Positions 52,414 to 60,614 of a DNA stretch of 64,000 bases are shown here, in pieces (the first letter of the stretch is position 1; every line of letters begins with the position of its first letter). Source of the stretch: Rhodoferax sp. (GTDB taxonomy: Bacteria; Pseudomonadota; Gammaproteobacteria; Burkholderiales; Burkholderiaceae_C); contig JACKLK010000017.1 of assembly GCA_024236015.1 (NCBI GenBank), forward strand, positions 4,100 to 68,099, read 5' to 3'. The translations under genes and the position numbers were made by a program. The notes under the pieces were generated by a model, which saw nothing but the letters and a program-made list of their open reading frames with translations, had not been told where the DNA came from and searched no databases.

Positions 52414-53319
52414 TCAGGCGACCGTCGGGCCGATCTCGACGTTCGACAGTTTCTCCAGCGCGCGCACCATGCCTGAATGGTCCCAGGCTGCACCGCCGTG
52501 CGACACGCAGGCGCTGAACAGTTGTTGCGCGGTGGCCGTGGCAGGAAGGGCCAGTCCCAGTGACCTGGCGGCGCCAAGCGCCAGGTTCAGATCCTTCTGG
52601 TGCAGGGCGATGCGGAATCCCGGATCGAAGTTGCGCTGGATCATGCGTTCACCCAGGATGTCGAGAACGCGCGACGTGGCCAGTCCGCCCATCAGCGCCT
52701 GCCGGACCCTGGACGGGTCGGCCCCGGCCTTGGCGGCGAACAACAGGCCTTCCGCAACGGCATTGATGGTCAGCGCCACGACGATCTGGTTGGCGACCTT
52801 GCAGGTCTGGCCGGCGCCGCTGCCGCCGACCAGCGTGATGTTGCTGCCCACGCATGCGAGCACCGGTCTCACTTGCGCGAAGACCTCGGGTTTGCCACCC
52901 ACCATGATGGACAGTGCCGCGTTTTTCGCGCCGACCTCGCCGCCGGATACCGGCGCGTCCAGATAGTCGCAGCCCAGCGCCTCGATCTTCTTCGCGTAGG
53001 CCTTGGTCTCGACCGGCGAAATCGACGACATGTCGACCACGGTCTTGCCGGCACTCAGGCCCTTGGCAACCCCCGTGTCCCCGAACAACACGTCGCCCAC
53101 ATCCGGGGTGTCCGGCAGCATCAGGATGACGATGTCGGCGCGTTGCGCCACGCCCTTGGCGTCCACGCACTGCGTCGCGCGGCTCTCGCCGATGTGCGCA
53201 GGCACCTTGCCCCGCGTGTAGATGAACAGTTGATGGCCTGCGGCGATGAGATGGCCGGCCATGGGGGTACCCATGATGCCCAGGCCGATGAAGCCGATCT
53301 TGCGTGCGTGTGTCGTCAT
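52414..53319 (-). CDS. glxR: 2-hydroxy-3-oxopropionate (tartronate semialdehyde) reductase
   Basis: 301 residues, beta-hydroxyacid dehydrogenase family. Rossmann motif IGFIGLGIMGTPMAGHLIAAG (written in part), substrate-binding DAPVSGGEVGAKNAALSIMVGG, and the catalytic lysine in GAGQTCKVANQIVVALTINA. Reduces the product of Gcl and Hyi to D-glycerate. Operon position between hyi and ttuD supports the assignment. Confidence 0.92.
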   Translation of the reverse strand: MTTHARKIGFIGLGIMGTPMAGHLIAAGHQLFIYTRGKVPAHIGESRATQCVDAKGVAQRADIVILMLPDTPDVGDVLFGDTGVAKGLSAGKTVVDMSSISPVETKAYAKKIEALGCDYLDAPVSGGEVGAKNAALSIMVGGKPEVFAQVRPVLACVGSNITLVGGSGAGQTCKVANQIVVALTINAVAEGLLFAAKAGADPSRVRQALMGGLATSRVLDILGERMIQRNFDPGFRIALHQKDLNLALGAARSLGLALPATATAQQLFSACVSHGGAAWDHSGMVRALEKLSNVEIGPTVA

Positions 53320-53367
53320 GGTCTTGGTTGATCCTTGTCCGGTTCGAAGGGGATGGGTGGGGCTGCG

Positions 53368-54147
53368 TCAGCGAACCGGCCGTGGTCGCCAGCCCAGGCC
53401 GGCCTCGGTGGTCGTCGCCGGCTTGTATTCGCAGCCGATGTGGCCCTGGTAGCCGATGGCGTCCAGGTGCGCGAACAGGAAGGCGTAGTTGATCTCGCCG
53501 GTTCCCGGTTCGTTGCGCCCGGGGTTGTCGGCCAGTTGAACATGGCCGATGCGTGCGACTTGCCTGTGCATCGTGGCGGCCAGCTCGCCTTCCATGCGCT
53601 GCATGTGGTAGATGTCGTATTGCACGAAGGCGTTGTCCATGCCGACCTCGTCCAGGATGGACAGGGCCTGCGTGGTGCCGCTCAGGTAGAAGCCGGGAAT
53701 GTCGAACGTGTTGATCGGCTCGATCAGCAAGTGCAGCCCTGCCTTGTCCAGTTCTGCGGCGGCGAAGCGCAGGTTGTCGACGACGGTCGTGCGCAGCACG
53801 TCCGGTGCCACGCCGTCGGGGGTCTTGCCGAGCAGGCAGTTCAGCCGGGGGACACCCAGCACCTGGGCGTAGGTGATGGCCCTGGCGACACCGTCACGGA
53901 ACTCCTGAACACGATCCGGATGGCAGGCGATGCCGCGCTCGCCGGCATTCCAGTCGCCGGCGGGCAGGTTGTGCAGCACCAGCTCGAGCTTGTGCGCATC
54001 GAGCCGCCGCTTGATCTCGTCGGCCGGCCAGTCATAGGGGAACAGGAATTCCACAGCGTCGAAACCGGCCTTGGCCGCGTGCGCGAAGCGATCCAGGAAG
54101 GGATGCTCGGTGAAGAGCATCGACAGGTTGGCGGCAAATCGGGGCAT
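53368..54147 (-). CDS. hyi: Hydroxypyruvate isomerase
   Basis: 259 residues, AP-endonuclease-2 TIM-barrel family. MPRFAANLSMLFTEHPFLDRFAHAAKAGFDAVEFLFPYDW at the start (given in part), LLIEPINTFDIPGFYL with the metal-binding Glu, and QYDIYHMQRMEGELA are typical of Hyi. It interconverts hydroxypyruvate and tartronate semialdehyde. Located 11 bases after gcl. Confidence 0.9.
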   Translation of the reverse strand: MPRFAANLSMLFTEHPFLDRFAHAAKAGFDAVEFLFPYDWPADEIKRRLDAHKLELVLHNLPAGDWNAGERGIACHPDRVQEFRDGVARAITYAQVLGVPRLNCLLGKTPDGVAPDVLRTTVVDNLRFAAAELDKAGLHLLIEPINTFDIPGFYLSGTTQALSILDEVGMDNAFVQYDIYHMQRMEGELAATMHRQVARIGHVQLADNPGRNEPGTGEINYAFLFAHLDAIGYQGHIGCEYKPATTTEAGLGWRPRPVR

Positions 54148-54158
54148 GCGGGTGCCTT

Positions 54159-55949
54159 TCAGTCGAGCAGCGAGACAGCGGTGGGCACGTCGGCGCGGCT
54201 GCTCGCGAGTTCCTCGAACTCGGTCACGTTGTCGATCTCGGTTCCCATGGCGATATTGGTCACGCGCTCGAGCATGATCTCGACCATGACCGGCACCTGG
54301 TACTGCGCCATCCAGGCCTCGGCCTGCTGCAGGGCCGGCGCGATCTCTTCCTGCGTGTGCACCCGGATCGCCTTGCAGCCCAGGCCTTCGACCACGGCGA
54401 CGTGGTCCACGCCATAACCATGGGCCACCTGTTCGGGCGGCACGTTGATGTTTTCGTAGGCCAGCTGCACGCAGTAGTCCATCTCGAAGCCGCGCTGGCT
54501 CTGGCGGATCAGGCCGAGGTAGCTGTTGTTGACCACGACGTGGATATACGGCAGCTTGAATTGCGCGCCCACGGCCATCTCCTCGATCATGAACTGGAAG
54601 TCGTAGTCACCGGACAGCGCGACGATCTTGCGTGTCGGGTCGGCGGCGCGAACACCGAGCGCCGCCGGAATGGTCCAGCCCAAGGGCCCCGCCTGGCCAC
54701 AGTTGATCCAGTGGCGCGGGTGGTAGACATGCAGGAACTGGGCGCCGGCGATCTGGCTCAGGCCGATCGTCGATACATAGGTGACGTCCTTGCCGAACGC
54801 ACGGTTCATGCATTGGTAGACGCGTTGCGGCTTCATCGGCACGGCGTCGTAGTTGGTCTTGCGCAGGTATTCGATCGAGCCTTTTCGCGTCCGGCATTCC
54901 CCGGCCCAGGCCGACCAGTCCCGCAGCTTGCCGGCATCCTTCCATTCCTGCGCGACCTGCACGAGAAGCCGGAGCGCGGCCTTGGCATCGGACACGATGC
55001 CGTAGTCGGGCGCGAAGACCCGGCCGATCTGGGTCGGTTCGATGTCGACGTGGATGAACCTGCGCCCCCTGCAATAGACTTCCGGGCTGCCGGTGTGGCG
55101 GTTGGCCCAGCGGTTGCCGATGCCGAGCACGAAGTCGCTCGCCAGCAGGTTGGCGTTGCCGTAGCGGTGGCTGGTCTGCAGCCCGCACATGCCCGCCATC
55201 AGCGCATGGTCGTCGGGGATCGCGCCCCAGCCCATCAGCGTCGGGATGACCGGGATGCCGGCTGTCTCCGCAAACTGCTGCAACAGGTCGCATGCGTCGG
55301 CGTTGATGATGCCTCCGCCGGCGACGATGAGCGGCCTGTCGGCCGTGTTCAGCATGTCCAGTGCTTTCTCGATCTGCTTGCGCGATGCCGTGGGCTTGTA
55401 GACAGCCAGGGGTTCGTAGGTATCGATGTCGAACTCGATCTCGGCCATCTGCACGTCGAAGGGCAGGTCGATCAGCACCGGGCCGGGCCGGCCTGACCGC
55501 ATCAGGTGGAACGCCTGCTGGAACGCACGTGGCACCTGGGCCGGCTCCAGCACGGTGGTGGCCCATTTGGTCACCGGCCTGGCAATGGAGGCGATGTCCA
55601 CGGCCTGGAAGTCTTCCTTGTGCATGCGGGCCCGCGGCGCCTGGCCGGTGATGCACAGGATGGGGATGCTGTCGGCCTGGGCCGAATACAGGCCGGTGAT
55701 CATGTCGGTGCCGGCCGGACCGGAGGTACCGATACATACGCCGATGTTGCCGGCCCTGGCGCGCGTATAACCCTCGGCCATGTGGGATGCACCTTCGACG
55801 TGGCGCGCCAGCACGTGGGCGATGCTCTGGCGCTCGCGCAGTTGCGCGTACAGGGGGTTGATCGCCGCACCCGGCACGCCGAACGCCTGCGTCACGCCTT
55901 CCTTTTCCATCACCAGCACTGCGGCCATAGCGGCCTTCATCTTTGCCAT
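54159..55949 (-). CDS. gcl: Glyoxylate carboligase (tartronate semialdehyde synthase)
   Basis: 596 residues, ThDP-dependent. ATG 55949 has a strong GAAGGAGG site. V51 in ARHVEGASHMAEGY replaces the glutamate found in nearly all ThDP enzymes and is the hallmark of E. coli Gcl. The C-terminal ThDP motif is SGDYDFQFMIEEMAVGAQFKLPYIHVVVNNSYLG (in parts). It joins two glyoxylates with CO2 release. It heads the gcl-hyi-glxR-ttuD-pyk operon and is divergent from a LysR gene. Confidence 0.94.
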   Translation of the reverse strand: MAKMKAAMAAVLVMEKEGVTQAFGVPGAAINPLYAQLRERQSIAHVLARHVEGASHMAEGYTRARAGNIGVCIGTSGPAGTDMITGLYSAQADSIPILCITGQAPRARMHKEDFQAVDIASIARPVTKWATTVLEPAQVPRAFQQAFHLMRSGRPGPVLIDLPFDVQMAEIEFDIDTYEPLAVYKPTASRKQIEKALDMLNTADRPLIVAGGGIINADACDLLQQFAETAGIPVIPTLMGWGAIPDDHALMAGMCGLQTSHRYGNANLLASDFVLGIGNRWANRHTGSPEVYCRGRRFIHVDIEPTQIGRVFAPDYGIVSDAKAALRLLVQVAQEWKDAGKLRDWSAWAGECRTRKGSIEYLRKTNYDAVPMKPQRVYQCMNRAFGKDVTYVSTIGLSQIAGAQFLHVYHPRHWINCGQAGPLGWTIPAALGVRAADPTRKIVALSGDYDFQFMIEEMAVGAQFKLPYIHVVVNNSYLGLIRQSQRGFEMDYCVQLAYENINVPPEQVAHGYGVDHVAVVEGLGCKAIRVHTQEEIAPALQQAEAWMAQYQVPVMVEIMLERVTNIAMGTEIDNVTEFEELASSRADVPTAVSLLD

Positions 55950-56030
55950 GGATCCCTCCTTCGGTTGTTGGAGCAGATGTTCGTCCCGGTGCCCATGTCC
56001 GTGAACCCCAGTCCGTCGATAACACTTATT

Positions 56031-56053
56031 CCGTGGCGGCATAATTGCCACGG
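56031..56053. promoter_or_regulatory. LysR-type dyad between gcl and the lysR gene
   Basis: Perfect inverted repeat CCGTGGC (56031-56037), 9 bases, GCCACGG (56047-56053). It lies 19 bases before the lysR start and 81 before gcl, a position suited to autorepression with activation or repression of gcl. Confidence 0.7.
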
Positions 56054-56072
56054 TACCGGACCGGGAAGCAAC

Positions 56073-56981
56073 ATGGATCGCGTCTTCAGCCTTCAACTGT
56101 TCATTCGGGTGGTCGAGACCGGCAGTTTCAGCCGTGCCGCCGAAGAGTTCGGCATCACCCAACCCACGGTCACGAAGGCGCTGGCTGCCACCGAAAAACG
56201 CCTGGGCGCACGCCTGCTGCATCGCTCGACGCGCGGTGTCACGCCGACCGAGGTCGGCCAGCGGTACTACGAACGCTGCCTGATCATTGCGCGCGACATC
56301 GATGAAGCGGAAAACGTGGCCGCCCTGCTGCAAAGCGAGATGGGCGGCACGATGCGTATCAGTACCTCGGTCGCATTCGGCCGCAGGGTCATGGCGCCGC
56401 TGGTGTTGCGCTACATGCGCCTGCATCCGAAGGTCGTGGTCGACCTGAGCTTCGACGACCGCTACGTCGACCTCGTCGAACAGGGCGTGGATGTCGCGCT
56501 GCGCATGGGGCGCCTGGCCGACTCGACGCTGGGTGCGCGTTACCTCGGCAAGAACCCCTGGCTGATGGTCGCTGCGCCGGCGTATCTGGAGACGCGGGGC
56601 GTCCCGCGCAAGGCCAGCGACCTGGCCCGGCACGATTGCCTGATCTACAGCAGCGTGCAAGGTGACGCCCGCTGGAGCCTGACACCGCCCGGTGGAAAGG
56701 AGCAGTCGGTGCCGGTCAAGGGCCAGCTGCGATCGAACAGCCTGTCTGCGGTGCTCGATGCTGCGATTGCCGGCATGGGGCTGGCCATACTGCCCTGGTA
56801 TGTCGCCGGTCCGTCGGTCGCCGCTGGGCGGGTTCGGCAGGTGTTGACCGAACATGGACTGCCCACGCAGGATCTGCACGCGGTGTTTCCGTCGCCCAAG
56901 CTGGTTCCGGCCAAGGTCATCGAGTTCATAGAATGGCTTGCCCATGAGTTCGACGGCGAATGGTGGCGGCGGGTGGGATGA
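56073..56981 (+). CDS. LysR-family regulator of the glyoxylate operon
   Basis: 302 residues. The N-terminal helix-turn-helix is LFIRVVETGSFSRAAEEFGITQPTVTKALAATEKRLGARLLHRSTRGV (in parts), followed by a periplasmic-binding-like effector domain of the CrgA/DntR type. It faces gcl across a 23-bp dyad, so it likely controls that operon in response to a pathway intermediate such as glyoxylate or tartronate semialdehyde. ATG 56073 with a weak GGGAAG site upstream. Effector is inferred. Confidence 0.85.
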   Translation: MDRVFSLQLFIRVVETGSFSRAAEEFGITQPTVTKALAATEKRLGARLLHRSTRGVTPTEVGQRYYERCLIIARDIDEAENVAALLQSEMGGTMRISTSVAFGRRVMAPLVLRYMRLHPKVVVDLSFDDRYVDLVEQGVDVALRMGRLADSTLGARYLGKNPWLMVAAPAYLETRGVPRKASDLARHDCLIYSSVQGDARWSLTPPGGKEQSVPVKGQLRSNSLSAVLDAAIAGMGLAILPWYVAGPSVAAGRVRQVLTEHGLPTQDLHAVFPSPKLVPAKVIEFIEWLAHEFDGEWWRRVG

Positions 56982-57049
56982 TGGCCGCCGTTGCCGGGCG
57001 CCGATGCGCTGGCGATCGCGCGACATGGGTGACTGGAGGTTGATCCGAC

Positions 57050-58006
57050 ATGCCCGACCCATCGATGCGTTCCTATCCGCGCGACCTGCAGGGGCATGGC
57101 CGCCACCCGCCGCACGCCCGGTGGCCAGGGCAGGCGCGTGTTGCCGTGCAATTCGTGCTGAACTTCGAGGAAGGCGCGGAACGCAGCGTGTTGCATGGTG
57201 ACGCCGGCAGCGAGCAGATCAACTCCGAGATGTTCCATCCGCCTGCCGTCGCGGCACGGTACATGGGCATGGAGAGCGTCTACGAATACGGCTCGCGCGT
57301 CGGTGTGTGGCGCATCCTGCGCGAATTCGAGCGGCGCGGCCTGCCACTGACGATATTCGGCGTGGGCATGGCGCTCGAGCGGTGTCCGGACATCACGGCG
57401 GCATTCTGCGAGCTCGGGCACGAGATCGCCTGTCACGGCTGGCGCTGGATCGGGTACCAGCAGGTTCCCGAGCACACCGAGCGCGAGCACATGGCACGCG
57501 CCATGCACACCATGACGCAATTGACCGGGTCACGTCCCATGGGCTGGTATACGGGGCGTGACAGCCCGCAAACGCGCCGCCTGGTGGCCGACTACGGCGG
57601 ATTCGAATATGACAGCGACTACTACGGCGACGACCTGCCGTTCTGGCTGCGCGTGCGCAAGACCGATGGACAGCTTGCACCACACCTGGTCGTGCCGTAT
57701 ACGTTCGATGCCAACGACATGCGTTTTGCCTCGCCACAGGGGTTTGCCACGGGTGACGACTTCTTCCGGTACCTGCGTGATGCCTTCGACGTCCATTACG
57801 CAGAGGGTGATGAACGGCCGGGCATCATGAGCATCGGCATGCATTGCAGGCTGCTGGGTCGGCCCGGCCGGATGCGTGGTCTGCAACGTTTTCTGGACCA
57901 TGTCGCGCAATTTGACCGGGTCTGGGTCACGCGCCGCATCGACATTGCACGCCACTGGAGACAGGTGCACCCATTCGACGCCGATACGGCATTCGTCTGG
58001 GAGTGA
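57050..58006 (+). CDS. PuuE-type allantoinase / polysaccharide deacetylase family protein
   Basis: 318 residues, carbohydrate esterase 4-like fold. VAVQFVLNFEEGAERSVLHGD, the metal-region HEIACHGWRWIGYQ and TGRDSPQTRRLVADYGGFEYDSDYYGDDLP are those of PuuE, the cofactor-independent allantoinase that opens allantoin to allantoate. True polysaccharide deacetylases rarely carry the CHGWRW sequence, so allantoinase or a related amidohydrolase on a ureide is the better call. It follows the LysR gene and lies beside the glyoxylate operon, in line with ureide breakdown to glyoxylate. Substrate not proven. Confidence 0.8.
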   Translation: MPDPSMRSYPRDLQGHGRHPPHARWPGQARVAVQFVLNFEEGAERSVLHGDAGSEQINSEMFHPPAVAARYMGMESVYEYGSRVGVWRILREFERRGLPLTIFGVGMALERCPDITAAFCELGHEIACHGWRWIGYQQVPEHTEREHMARAMHTMTQLTGSRPMGWYTGRDSPQTRRLVADYGGFEYDSDYYGDDLPFWLRVRKTDGQLAPHLVVPYTFDANDMRFASPQGFATGDDFFRYLRDAFDVHYAEGDERPGIMSIGMHCRLLGRPGRMRGLQRFLDHVAQFDRVWVTRRIDIARHWRQVHPFDADTAFVWE

Positions 58007-58040
58007 TGCCTCGAGGGCTGGGACCGACGGCCGGCCCGCG

Positions 58041-58718
58041 TCAGTGGGGCTTGGGCATGTTCCGCGACAGTGACTGGATCTGCCGCACCGCGCAATACAC
58101 GCCGTCGAGTACCGGCAAGGCGCAACGCGCCTGCAAGGCTTCGGCATAACCGCACAGGACCGCGCCCGCCAGCACGATCAGCTGTGCGCCGGCTGCGCGC
58201 ATCGGTTCACACGCGTCCGTCAGCAGATCGAGCAAGTCCGGGGCGACGCCGGCTGCGTCCGCGCCGAAGGCGGCTGGCGCCTCGGGGGCGGCGTAGGCGA
58301 CCACGCGCGACGCGATCCCGATCTCGACGACCCGGTCCCGGTACAGCGGCAGCATGTCGGCGCCCAGTGTCAACAGGCCGATCCGCTCGACGCGCAGGCA
58401 GGCTGTCAACAATGCGGCTTCGGTCATGCCGACGACGAGAAGGGCCGGGTACTGCCGGCGTAGCGGGATCGCGGCGCCATCGAGCGAGATGGCGAGCACG
58501 ATGGCGTCGTGCTGCGCCGCATGGCGGTGTGCCAGGGCCAGCGCGTTGGTGTTCGCCACAAGCAGGTCGGCGGCACCGCGTACGACCTGCGGACTTCCCT
58601 GGGCAGTCACGGCCGTCAGGGTGTCGTCGGGCCCGAGCGCACGGCGCGCGGAGGACGCGAGCCGCTGCGTGATGTGGGTCGAGGTGTTGGGATTGATCAG
58701 CAACAGGCGCATGGCCAT
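58041..58718 (-). CDS. Asp/Glu/hydantoin racemase superfamily protein, catalytic cysteines not conserved
   Basis: 225 residues; LLLINPNTSTHITQRL is the family opening, shared with allantoin and hydantoin racemases. Where those enzymes have cysteine in ACFGDPGL the sequence here is AISLDGAA (76-83), and where they have a second in LGCAG it is LAGAVLCG (183-190). Neither catalytic cysteine is in register. It may be a different isomerase, decarboxylase or binding protein. It is convergent with the PuuE gene and 16 bases downstream of the GntR gene on the same strand, so these two are probably co-transcribed. Confidence 0.75.
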   Translation of the reverse strand: MAMRLLLINPNTSTHITQRLASSARRALGPDDTLTAVTAQGSPQVVRGAADLLVANTNALALAHRHAAQHDAIVLAISLDGAAIPLRRQYPALLVVGMTEAALLTACLRVERIGLLTLGADMLPLYRDRVVEIGIASRVVAYAAPEAPAAFGADAAGVAPDLLDLLTDACEPMRAAGAQLIVLAGAVLCGYAEALQARCALPVLDGVYCAVRQIQSLSRNMPKPH

Positions 58719-58734
58719 CGCCCGGAGTCACGCT

Positions 58735-59445
58735 TCATGTCTTGAAGATCGATTCGAGGTCCACGTCGTCTGACGCGGCATCGAGCTTCAGGCTGCCTTC
58801 GATGTGCTGCAGATGCTCGAGCATCAGTTTCTCCGCGCGTGGTGCATCGCGATGGGCGATCGCATCGATGATCTCCGAGTGTTCGTCCGCGCGGCAGGTC
58901 GTCGCCGTCGGCGCGTCGTACAGGAAGATGATCAGGCAGGTCAGGGACGACAACTCGCGCATGCTGCGGGCGAGGGCCGAATTGCCGGCCAGGTCGGCCA
59001 GCAGCATGTGGAAGTCTCCGGACAGGCGCACGATGGCACGCTTGTCGTCACGCCTGCGCGCGTCGATCTCCAGTTCCTGCTGCTGGCGCAATCGCGCGAC
59101 ACGCTCCGGCGTCAGGTTCTCGATCAGCCGGCGCAACACGGCGGGTTCGATCAGGCGCCTGGCCTCGAAGACATCATGGGCCTGTTCGATCGACGGTTTG
59201 GCGACAAACGCGCCGCGCTGCGGGTACAGGTCGACGATTTGTTCATGGGCCATCCGGTTGAGCACTTCGCGCACGCGGGCACGGCTGACGCCGAATATCT
59301 CCGCCAGCCGCTCTTCGACCAGCTTGGTGCCCGGCGGCAGGCGATGCTCGAGGATGGCCGTGTAGATGCGTTCGTAGATCGTGTCGTTGGTGTTTTCCCG
59401 CTCCAACCGTGTCGGTGGGGCTGGCTTGCGTACTTTTCGGGTCAT
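58735..59445 (-). CDS. GntR-family regulator (FadR/FCD subfamily)
   Basis: 236 residues from ATG 59445, or longer from ATG 59541; neither start has a strong ribosome site. The helix-turn-helix is NDTIYERIYTAILEHRLPPGTKLVEERLAEIFGVSRARVREVLNRMAHEQIVDLYPQRGAFV (in parts), and the C-terminal all-helical FCD domain carries metal-ligand histidines in GDFHMLLADLAGN and DEHSEIIDAI. Members sense small carboxylates. The tandem ATGT-NN-ACAT sites upstream of the hydantoinase gene are candidate targets. Confidence 0.85.
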   Translation of the reverse strand: MTRKVRKPAPPTRLERENTNDTIYERIYTAILEHRLPPGTKLVEERLAEIFGVSRARVREVLNRMAHEQIVDLYPQRGAFVAKPSIEQAHDVFEARRLIEPAVLRRLIENLTPERVARLRQQQELEIDARRRDDKRAIVRLSGDFHMLLADLAGNSALARSMRELSSLTCLIIFLYDAPTATTCRADEHSEIIDAIAHRDAPRAEKLMLEHLQHIEGSLKLDAASDDVDLESIFKT

Positions 59446-59578
59446 GGTCGGTGTCGATGGGGCCGCAATGGGGGGGTGATCATCGATCGATCTGGCCTGC
59501 TTGTTGCCTCGCAACGCGGGTCCCGACTTGGATGAACGCATGCCGAGGATTTTATCGAGCGCGAGGTGGGGCATCGGT

Positions 59579-60304
59579 TCAGGCCCAGTCGAACAGCCGG
59601 CCCCAGCCACGGATGACCTTGGGGTCGGCGCCGACGGCGCGCAACATGCCCCACACCGTCGTGCTGACGGTGTCCAGCAACGGGATGTCCAGCCGCGCTT
59701 CGACCTGCTGCGCCAGCGGTGCCGCCCGCAGGTTGGTGCAATACGTCGTGATGGCTTGGGGCCGCGAAGCCGCCACTTCCGTCATCAACGCTTCCAGTCG
59801 CTGCGGCTCCACCAGCGCGAAATCGTGGTTGACCGTGATGCCGAGGTGGCGCTCGGCCACGACGTCAACACCGATGTCCCGGTAGTTGTCGACAATGCGT
59901 CGCTGCACATCTTCGGTATAGGGTGTGACGAGGGCCAGTTGCGTGATCGTGCGCAACGCCATCAACTCGTTGAGGGCGAGTACCGCAGTCGTCGCCCGGA
60001 TACCGGTCCGTTCCTCGATGCGTTCCACGAGGCGGCGGTCGCTGTCGAAACCCAGCCATCCAGCGGCGGTCCCGCTCCAGCCGATGACGTCGACCCTGGC
60101 GTCGGCCAGCAATTCGGCCGCCGCCAGGATCTTGCTGTCGTCAAACTGGCCCAGTCCTTGCGTGGACAAGGATATCTCGGTGACTTTGAATCGGGAGAAA
60201 TGCGCGCTGCAACCGGGAACGACTGCGGCCAGCGCGCTGGTCAATGGCTCCAGGGCCGTGTTGGATGACGGCGTCAGGACGCCGAGTCGGATGGGGCGGG
60301 TCAT
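59579..60304 (-). CDS. Maleate isomerase / arylmalonate decarboxylase-like protein (single catalytic Cys)
   Basis: 241 residues, Asp/Glu-racemase superfamily. RLGVLTPSSNTALEP is the typical N terminus of maleate cis-trans isomerases. Maleate isomerases use two cysteines; here the first position reads VIGWSGTA (73-80) with no Cys, while C189 in TTYCTNLR is kept. A lone second cysteine is the arrangement of arylmalonate decarboxylase. It may decarboxylate or isomerise a dicarboxylic acid. Divergent from the hydantoinase gene across a 310-base region full of palindromes. Confidence 0.75.
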   Translation of the reverse strand: MTRPIRLGVLTPSSNTALEPLTSALAAVVPGCSAHFSRFKVTEISLSTQGLGQFDDSKILAAAELLADARVDVIGWSGTAAGWLGFDSDRRLVERIEERTGIRATTAVLALNELMALRTITQLALVTPYTEDVQRRIVDNYRDIGVDVVAERHLGITVNHDFALVEPQRLEALMTEVAASRPQAITTYCTNLRAAPLAQQVEARLDIPLLDTVSTTVWGMLRAVGADPKVIRGWGRLFDWA

Positions 60305-60389
60305 GGATACGGGCTCCAGGAGGGTTCACAGGTTCGGTCGAACGATGGTGTTCCCATCGATGCGCAGATTATGCCGAATGTGCAATGTT

Positions 60390-60399
60390 ATGTCGACAT
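60390..60399. promoter_or_regulatory. Operator candidate ATGT-CG-ACAT (site 1)
   Basis: Inside the 12-base perfect palindrome TATGTCGACATA (60389-60400). Matches the NGTNNNACN-like dyads used by FadR/GntR regulators. Directly followed by GGTGT-AA-ACACC (60401-60412). Confidence 0.5.
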
Positions 60400-60440
60400 A
60401 GGTGTAAACACCATGTTCAACGATATGAAAGTTGACAACA

Positions 60441-60450
60441 ATGTTGACAT
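60441..60450. promoter_or_regulatory. Operator candidate ATGT-TG-ACAT (site 2)
   Basis: Same half-sites as site 1, with centres 51 bases apart. Preceded by GTTG-A-CAAC (60431-60439) and followed by GTGCA-A-TGCAC (60469-60479). A second GntR-type site is plausible. Confidence 0.5.
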
Positions 60451-60614
60451 CTAATTCGACTTACTTTGGTGCAATGCACTGAAACGAGGCGAACTGCCAT
60501 GGCGGATGAAGTGATCAATTTGGTGCAAACAATGATGCAAACACGACTGTCAGATGTGAGCCGGCGCAAAGCCGCTTGCGCCCGATGCTGGTTGACGATC
60601 CCGGGAGGGCGCCC

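Larger units (their letters stand above)
60305..60614. other. Divergent promoter region rich in palindromes, 310 bases
   Basis: AT-richer than its surroundings and containing several dyads (listed separately) and two TTGACA-like boxes. A 39-codon open frame (60499-60618) that overlaps the hydantoinase start by ATGA is the only other coding signal. Confidence 0.6.
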
